Shown here: positions 1 through 5,737 of the stretch, one piece after another
Position numbering within the stretch: position 1 is the first letter of the stretch
Layout: each line of letters starts with the position of its first letter
DNA from: an uncultured Actinomycetes bacterium
GTDB lineage: Bacteria; Actinomycetota; Acidimicrobiia; Acidimicrobiales; Microtrichaceae
Direction of reading: 5' to 3'
DNA: 7,901 nt
Assembly (NCBI GenBank): GCA_903941145.1
Contig: CAJANQ010000197.1
Coordinates: 1 to 7,901, forward strand
The notes under the pieces: model-generated
Seen by the model: the letters and a program-made list of their open reading frames with translations, nothing else
What the model was told of the DNA's origin: nothing
Databases searched by the model: none
Made by a program: the position numbers and the translations under genes

Positions 1-401
1 CAGAGGGGCTGGACTACCGGTTCGACCTGGCCCAGCGCGTCAACACGTTCGACGCCCACCGGCTGACCGCCTGGGCGGCGACCGACGGTCCCCACGCCCA
101 GGACACGATGCTCCGGCGCCTGTTCCGCGCCTACTTCACCGAGGGCGCGACGCTGTCCGACCACGCGGTGCTGGCCGCGCTGGCCGCCGACGTCGGGATG
201 GACGAGGAGGCGGCGCTCACGATGCTGGCCGGCGACGAGTTCGCCGACGACGTCCGGGCCGACGAGGCCATGGCCCAGGACCTGGGGGTCGGCGGCGTGC
301 CGGCGTTCGTGCTCGACCGGCAGTTCCTGGTCTCCGGGGCGCAGGACACCGAGACGTTCGTGCGGCTGCTCCGCAAGGCCGCGGAGAACTCGACCAAGTA
401 G
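1..401 (+). CDS. DsbA/FrnE-family thiol oxidoreductase, C-terminal part (5' truncated)
   Basis: The open frame begins at base 3 and gives 132 residues to the TAG at 399-401; the start and the CXXC active site lie left of the window. The visible part is the helical insertion and the end of the thioredoxin fold typical of FrnE-like DsbA proteins (COG2761). It opens with a VNTFDAHRLTAWA segment, continues with RLFRAYFTEG, and reaches GVGGVPAFVLD, where the Pro codon at 300-302 is the expected cis-proline beside the active site. It ends in a VSGAQ segment and a terminal helix. Family members are cytosolic or exported disulfide oxidoreductases/isomerases, often annotated as polyketide-biosynthesis FrnE homologues; the substrate cannot be told from sequence. 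The ATG at 108 is internal, since homology runs upstream of it. The gene converges on the MOSC gene with one base between their stop codons. Family assignment is firm, exact role unknown. Confidence 0.88.
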   Translation, partial: EGLDYRFDLAQRVNTFDAHRLTAWAATDGPHAQDTMLRRLFRAYFTEGATLSDHAVLAALAADVGMDEEAALTMLAGDEFADDVRADEAMAQDLGVGGVPAFVLDRQFLVSGAQDTETFVRLLRKAAENSTK

Positions 402-402
402 C

Positions 403-1257
403 TCAGGGCAGGACGCGGACCGGGTCGCCCGGCCGGACCTCGCCACCGCGCAGGACGGCCGCGTACGCCCGGCTCCAGCCCGGGTGGTGGCCGTGGTCGA
501 TGCGCGAGTACTTCTGGTCGGCGAAGCACCGGGCGATGGTCCGGCACGGCTCGGCCCACCACGTGAGCTCCGCCACCACACCCACTGACACATCGTCACC
601 GACGACGAGTCGCACCCCGGGCCGGAGCGAGGACCACTCCACGCCCGACAGCGTGAGGTTCTCCCCTGCCGCGCCCGGCGCCACCGGGTGCCCCTCCGCC
701 TCGAGCACGTCGATGACGTCGGCCGACCAGAACGAGAGGGCCTGGGACGGCCGTCCGTGGTGCTGGCGGGCCCGTTGGCGGTCGCCCTCCAGCCCACCGG
801 GACCCACCTGGGCGCGGTCGAGCGCCGTCTTGGGCACACCGCCGCCCGACGCGTTCACGGCGACGAGCGTGCCGGTGGCCGGCGCCACGTGGTCGGCCGC
901 CACGAGCCGCGCCGCGGCGGACAGGAGCTCTTCGCACACCACGAGCGCGTCGGCCACTGGCTCGGCAGGGTCCACCGCGTCGAGGAGCGGGACCTGCTCG
1001 CCGTGCTCACGGACCAGGTCGGCCAGGCGGCGGTGCGGGACGTCCACCAGCGACCTCAGGTCGCCACCGGTCCCACCGGCGCGGGCCAGCGCCTCGCCGA
1101 TCTCGCCGAGCGCGACCACCACACCCCCGTGCAGCTCGTCGACCCCGTCGGTCAGGTCGCCCCATCGGGCCGGCACGGACCGCAGGGTCCCGGCCGCGTC
1201 GAGGAGCGAGTACTGCGAGAGGTCGCAGCGCAGCGGCGAGGTGACCGGGTCCGCCAT
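403..1257 (-). CDS. MOSC-domain protein with unassigned N-terminal region
   Basis: This is a 284-residue protein. Residues about 129-280 form a MOSC domain: it starts GTLVAVNASGGGVPK, has a GLEGDRQ segment and a GENLTLSG motif (from residue 198), and the conserved cysteine in AEPCRTI at residue 238 (codon 544-546). The end, GWSRAYAAVLRGG then GD, resembles small YiiM-type MOSC proteins. MOSC domains bind molybdenum cofactor or carry sulfur on that cysteine; YiiM-like members act on N-hydroxylated bases. Residues 1-128 look helical and match no motif I recognise, with only a vague likeness to DinB-type bundles. Codons in this part end almost always in G or C, so it is genuinely coding. The ATG lies 11 bases after the ftsY stop without a strong ribosome site, which suggests translational coupling to ftsY. 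A shorter protein starting near the MOSC domain cannot be excluded. Confidence 0.87.
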   Translation of the reverse strand: MADPVTSPLRCDLSQYSLLDAAGTLRSVPARWGDLTDGVDELHGGVVVALGEIGEALARAGGTGGDLRSLVDVPHRRLADLVREHGEQVPLLDAVDPAEPVADALVVCEELLSAAARLVAADHVAPATGTLVAVNASGGGVPKTALDRAQVGPGGLEGDRQRARQHHGRPSQALSFWSADVIDVLEAEGHPVAPGAAGENLTLSGVEWSSLRPGVRLVVGDDVSVGVVAELTWWAEPCRTIARCFADQKYSRIDHGHHPGWSRAYAAVLRGGEVRPGDPVRVLP

Positions 1258-1268
1258 CGCCGGGCCGT

Positions 1269-2540
<1,272 letters not shown>

Positions 2541-2577
2541 GGGCGGGGACCCTACTGCGCCCCTGTCGCTGAGCGAT

Positions 2578-2595
2578 CGGCCAGATTGCTGGCCG
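2578..2595. repeat. Perfect inverted repeat, possible operator
   Basis: The sequence CGGCCAG-ATTG-CTGGCCG has two 7-base arms that pair perfectly across a 4-base spacer. It lies 37 bases from the ftsY start and 97 bases from the moxR start. Its symmetry and position suit a dimeric regulator controlling one or both divergent genes. It could also fold as a short hairpin in the transcript, but there is no T-run on either side, so it does not look like an intrinsic terminator. In such GC-rich DNA short palindromes arise by chance, so function is unproven. Confidence 0.4.
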
Positions 2596-2675
2596 GGGTG
2601 ACCGCGGAACTGCTGCGAGGGCCGTACCTTTCCCTGAGAACGAGCGACCGGGCAGCACCGTCCGGTCCGACCCAC

Positions 2676-2680
2676 AGGAG
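2676..2680 (+). promoter_or_regulatory. Ribosome binding site of moxR
   Basis: AGGAG lies 12 bases upstream of the ATG at 2693. The spacing is on the long side, but this is the only good purine site nearby. In-frame ATGs at codons 5 and 9 lack a better site, so 2693 is the preferred start. Confidence 0.5.
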
Positions 2681-2692
2681 CACACCCCTCCG

Positions 2693-3787
2693 ATGACCGA
2701 GCCCATGAACCAGCCGATGCAGCCGCCGACCTCCACGGGCGCACCCGTGGGCACGGCCACCGCCGCACCGCCGCCCCCGCCGGAGGCCGCCCAGCTCGAG
2801 CGGCTGCTGTTCGAGGTGAAGAAGGTCATCGTCGGCCAGGACCGTGCGATCGAGCGGATGCTCGCCTGCATGCTCGCCGGCGGACACTGCCTGCTCGAGT
2901 CCGTGCCCGGCCTGGCCAAGACGCTCTCCGCCGAGACGCTGGCCACCGCCGTCGGCGGCACGTTCGCCCGCATCCAGTTCACCCCCGACCTGCTCCCCGC
3001 CGACGTGGTCGGCACCCGGATCTACCGGACGTCGACCGAGCAGTTCGACGTCGAGCTCGGCCCGGTGTTCGCCAACTTCCTGCTGGCGGACGAGATCAAC
3101 CGTGCCCCTGCCAAGGTGCAGTCGGCGATGCTCGAGGTCATGGCCGAGGGCCACGTCACCATCGGCGGCATCACCCACGACGTGCCCACGCCGTTCCTGG
3201 TGATGGCCACCCAGAACCCCATCGAGTCCGAGGGCGTGTACCCGCTCCCCGAGGCACAGCGGGACCGGTTCCTCATGAAGGTCGTGCTGGGCTACCCCAC
3301 CCCGGCCGAAGAGGTTGAGATCGTCCAGCGCATGGGCACGGCGGCGCCGGTGGCCGAGCAGGTGCTCGAGCTCGACCAGGTCAAGGAGCTCCAGGCCGCG
3401 ACGGACCGCGTCTACGTGGACCGCAGCGTGCTCGAGTACGCCGTGAACCTGGTGCTGTGCACCCGGACCCCCGAGAACTTCGGCCTGCCCGAGCTGCGCA
3501 ACTACATCGAGCTCGGCGCCAGCCCCCGTGCCTCGATCGGCCTGGTCCGCGCCGGCCGGGCCCTCGCCCTGCTCCGCGGCCGCAGCTACCTCACGCCCCA
3601 GGACGTCTTCGACGTGGCCCCCGAGGTCATGCGCCACCGCCTGCTCCTCTCCTACGAGGCGCTGGCCCAGGACGTCGACGTCGAGCAGGTGCTCGCCCGT
3701 GTGCTGGCCACCGTGCCGGCGCCGCGGGTGAGCCCCACGCAGGACGCCTACTACGGCGCGGCCACCGACGCCGTGGCCTGGAGCTGA
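2693..3787 (+). CDS. moxR: MoxR-family AAA+ ATPase
   Basis: MoxR ATPases are cytoplasmic AAA+ chaperones that work with VWA-domain partners to mature or metallate target proteins or complexes. The protein is 364 residues. After a Met/Pro/Ala-rich N-terminus (residues 1-33, with five prolines at 26-30) the ATPase core begins at about 38. Walker A is ESVPGLAKT (Lys76, Thr77), Walker B is LLADEINR (Asp133, Glu134), sensor 1 lies in MATQNPIESEG (Asn175), followed by PLPEAQRDRF with conserved arginines, and sensor 2 is GASPRAS (Arg279). The C-terminal helical lid contains the YLTPQDVFDVAPEVMRHR segment. All catalytic residues are present. It is the first gene of a three-gene operon; the DUF58 gene follows after 4 bases. 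The set matches mycobacterial Rv1479-Rv1480-Rv1481 in order. The client protein is unknown. Confidence 0.95.
   Translation: MTEPMNQPMQPPTSTGAPVGTATAAPPPPPEAAQLERLLFEVKKVIVGQDRAIERMLACMLAGGHCLLESVPGLAKTLSAETLATAVGGTFARIQFTPDLLPADVVGTRIYRTSTEQFDVELGPVFANFLLADEINRAPAKVQSAMLEVMAEGHVTIGGITHDVPTPFLVMATQNPIESEGVYPLPEAQRDRFLMKVVLGYPTPAEEVEIVQRMGTAAPVAEQVLELDQVKELQAATDRVYVDRSVLEYAVNLVLCTRTPENFGLPELRNYIELGASPRASIGLVRAGRALALLRGRSYLTPQDVFDVAPEVMRHRLLLSYEALAQDVDVEQVLARVLATVPAPRVSPTQDAYYGAATDAVAWS
3780..3783 (+). promoter_or_regulatory. Ribosome binding site supporting the GTG start of the DUF58 gene
   Basis: GGAG, within the last codons of moxR, stands 8 bases before the GTG at 3792-3794. This ideal spacing decides for the GTG over any later ATG, and means the moxR and DUF58 genes are translated in tandem from one message. 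Confidence 0.65.
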
Positions 3788-3791
3788 CCCG

Positions 3792-4751
3792 GTGGCCGAC
3801 GCCCCCTCGAGCCTCTCCTCCACGCTGGGCCTGGTCGGTGACCGCCCCGCCGAAGAGATCCTGCGTCGCCTGACGCTGGACGTGACGCGCAAGCTCGACG
3901 GCATGCTCCACGGCGACTTCATGGGCCTGGTCCCCGGACAGGGCACCGAGCCCGGCGAGACCCGGGCCTACGAGGCCGGCGACGACGTGCGCCGCATCGA
4001 CTGGAACGTCTCGGCCCGCATGCAGTCGCCGTACATCCGCCAGACCATCGCCGAGCGGGAGATGGAGGCGTGGATGGTCGTCGACCGCTCCCCCCGTCTG
4101 GACTTCGGCACCGCCAACTGCGAGAAGCGCGACCTGGTGGTGGCGGCTGCTGCCGGAGTCGGTCTCCTGTCGGCCAGGGGCGGCAACCGCGTCGGCGCGG
4201 TCGTCGTGCGGGGCAGCGAGATCTCGACCGTCCCTCCCCGCCAGGGGCGCAAGCACCTGCTGGGGATCCTCGACCGCACCATCCGCACCCCGCGCGAGGA
4301 CGGCGCTGGCGCCGCGGCGCTGGGCGAGGCCCTCCGCCGCACCGGCGCGGTCGCCAAGCGACGCGGGCTGGTGGTGGTCATCTCGGACTTCCTGGGCGAC
4401 CCGGACACGTGGCGCACCGACCTGGGCGTGCTGTCGCTCCGTCACGCGGTGCTGTGCGTGCAGGTGGTCGACCCCCGGGAGCTCGAGCTGCCGCCGGTCG
4501 GCACGCTCCACCTGGTCGACCCGGCCACCGGGGCGACCCGAGAGGTCAACACCGACGACGCCCGGCTCCGCGAGCGGTACGCCGCCGCGGCCAGGGCCCA
4601 GCAGCAGATGATCGCGGACGCCCTCCGTGGCGCCGGCGCCGACCACCTGGTGCTCCGCACCGACGGCGACTGGCTCATGGACCTGGCCCGCCACGTGTCT
4701 CAGCGGCGCCGACGCGCCGAGCTTGCGAGTGCCGGGAGGCCCCTCCGATGA
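3792..4751 (+). CDS. DUF58-domain protein of a MoxR operon
   Basis: This 319-residue protein has no membrane segment and is probably cytoplasmic. The DUF58 signature is clear at residues 55-76: GETRAYEAGDDVRRIDW followed by NVSAR. Next comes a VWA-like strand and metal-site region, VVDRSPRLDFG (from residue 96), then GNRVGAVVV and the VVVISDFLGD strand. The metal-site motif is degenerate: Asp98 and Ser100 fit DxSxS, but the third position is Arg102. DUF58 proteins are regular partners of MoxR ATPases, and the VWA-like fold suggests a role in protein contact rather than catalysis; this is known of the family, not shown here. The start is GTG at 3792, 4 bases after the moxR stop. Its TGA overlaps the next gene's ATG as ATGA (4748-4751), implying coupled translation. 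No alternative identity seems plausible. Confidence 0.93.
   Translation: MADAPSSLSSTLGLVGDRPAEEILRRLTLDVTRKLDGMLHGDFMGLVPGQGTEPGETRAYEAGDDVRRIDWNVSARMQSPYIRQTIAEREMEAWMVVDRSPRLDFGTANCEKRDLVVAAAAGVGLLSARGGNRVGAVVVRGSEISTVPPRQGRKHLLGILDRTIRTPREDGAGAAALGEALRRTGAVAKRRGLVVVISDFLGDPDTWRTDLGVLSLRHAVLCVQVVDPRELELPPVGTLHLVDPATGATREVNTDDARLRERYAAAARAQQQMIADALRGAGADHLVLRTDGDWLMDLARHVSQRRRRAELASAGRPLR
4734..4739 (+). promoter_or_regulatory. Ribosome binding site of the VWA gene
   Basis: GGGAGG lies 8 bases before ATG 4748, inside the end of the DUF58 gene. It fixes this start although the same frame is open far upstream, where it only shadows the DUF58 gene. Confidence 0.7.
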
Positions 4752-5719
4752 CCCGCTACTTCCTCGAGCCAGCCCGACTGTGGCTGCTGCTCGCCGTGCT
4801 CGGCCTGGTTGCCGTCTACGTGGCGATGCAGTGGACCAAGCCCAAGTACACGGTGCGGTTCTCCAACCTCGAGCTGCTGGACAAGGTCGCCCCCAAGCGG
4901 CCCGGCTGGCGCCGTCACGTGGTGGCCGGACTCTTTGCCGGCGCGCTCGCCGTGCTGGTCGCCTCGTTCGCACAGCCGGTGATGGACGTCAGGGTGCCCA
5001 AGGAGCGGGCGACGGTCATGCTCGCCATCGACACCTCGCTCTCGATGGCGGCCGACGACGTGCGGCCCACCCGGCTCAAGGCGGCCCAGGCCGCAGCCCA
5101 GGACTTTGTGGACCAGCTCCCGCCCCGGCTCAACATCGGTCTGGTGAGCTTTGCCGGTACCGCCCGACTGGTGGTCAACCCCACGCAGGACCACGCCCAG
5201 GTGAAGTCGGCGATCCGACGCCTCAAGCTCGACAAGGCCACTGCCATCGGCGACGCCGTGAAGCTCTCGGTCGAGGTCGCCCAGGACCAGGCCCGGGGCA
5301 CCGGCGGCAAGACGCCGGCCGCGGCCATCGTGCTGATCTCTGACGGCGAGACGACCGTGGGCCTTCCCACCGAGGACTCGGTCCCGATCGCCCGCAAGGC
5401 CAAGATCCCCGTCTCCACCATCGCCTACGGCACGGCCGACGGGCAGATCACGGTGGACGAGGACGGCGACGGCGTCGGTCAGGTCACCAAGGTGCCGGTC
5501 AACGTCGACGAGCTCGCCGGGCTGGCCAAGGACACGGGCGGCAAGGCCTACACGGCCGAGTCGGCCAAGGACCTGAAGAACGTCTACGAGCGGCTGGGCT
5601 CCACGATCGGCTTCCAGAAGGAGCAGAAGGACGTGGCGTTCCGCTACGTCGGGCTCTCGCTGGTGGTCCTGCTGGTGGCCGCGGCGCTGTCGCTCCGCTG
5701 GTTCAGCCGACTCCCCTGA
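4748..5719 (+). CDS. Membrane-anchored von Willebrand factor A domain protein (BatA / Rv1481-like)
   Basis: The protein is 323 residues. Membrane segments are predicted at about 11-28, 57-77 and 300-317, with the VWA domain (about 88-285) between the last two. A complete metal-ion-dependent adhesion site is visible: DTSLS (Asp95, Ser97, Ser99), the threonine in DKATAIGDA (Thr165), and ISDGETT (Asp199). The architecture matches BatA-type proteins and mycobacterial Rv1481, where the VWA domain is held at the membrane next to a MoxR ATPase. An acidic stretch at residues 237-242, DEDGDG, follows the strand ending GQITV and fits the DxDxDG calcium-loop pattern. It is the last gene of the operon, converging on smc with 18 bases between the stop codons. 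Function is inferred from the family: binding a client or partner protein for the MoxR chaperone. Confidence 0.94.
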   Translation: MTRYFLEPARLWLLLAVLGLVAVYVAMQWTKPKYTVRFSNLELLDKVAPKRPGWRRHVVAGLFAGALAVLVASFAQPVMDVRVPKERATVMLAIDTSLSMAADDVRPTRLKAAQAAAQDFVDQLPPRLNIGLVSFAGTARLVVNPTQDHAQVKSAIRRLKLDKATAIGDAVKLSVEVAQDQARGTGGKTPAAAIVLISDGETTVGLPTEDSVPIARKAKIPVSTIAYGTADGQITVDEDGDGVGQVTKVPVNVDELAGLAKDTGGKAYTAESAKDLKNVYERLGSTIGFQKEQKDVAFRYVGLSLVVLLVAAALSLRWFSRLP

Positions 5720-5728
5720 GCGGGGCTG
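5704..5728. terminator. Weak hairpin between the convergent VWA and smc genes
   Basis: CCCC-TGAGC-GGGG (5713-5725) can pair around the VWA stop codon, and CAG (5704-5706) with CTG (5726-5728) could extend the stem across a bulge. There is no T-run on either strand. Its place between two convergent 3' ends makes a bidirectional terminator conceivable, but the stem is short. Confidence 0.2.
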
Positions 5729-5737
5729 CCGGCGGCG

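Larger units (their letters stand above)
2541..2692. promoter_or_regulatory. Divergent intergenic region between ftsY and moxR
   Basis: This 152-base gap is the only space that can hold start signals for both ftsY (-) and moxR (+), because both genes read away from it. Near moxR, TACCTT at 2625-2630 fits a minimal TANNNT -10 hexamer, but I see no convincing -35 box 16-18 bases upstream. On the - strand, TAGGGT just upstream of ftsY is equally weak and overlaps the presumed ribosome site. A perfect palindrome lies at 2578-2595. That a promoter region is here follows from gene orientation; the exact hexamers are not secure. Confidence 0.5.

Noticed and set aside
2541..2768. Upstream extension of ftsY to an ATG at 2768
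   Set aside because: It would overlap the moxR start, and the added residues are Arg/Ser/Gly-rich without homology; the ATG at 2540 gives the expected N-terminal membrane anchor.
2552..3946. - strand open frame of 464 codons opposite moxR
   Set aside because: It is antisense to a complete MoxR with all motifs, and its product is His/Gly/Arg-rich, as expected of a reversed reading of the gene.
4070..4747. Upstream extension of the VWA gene
   Set aside because: The open frame overlaps the DUF58 gene and encodes Arg/Pro/Gly-rich residues; ATG 4748 has a strong ribosome site and ATGA overlap.
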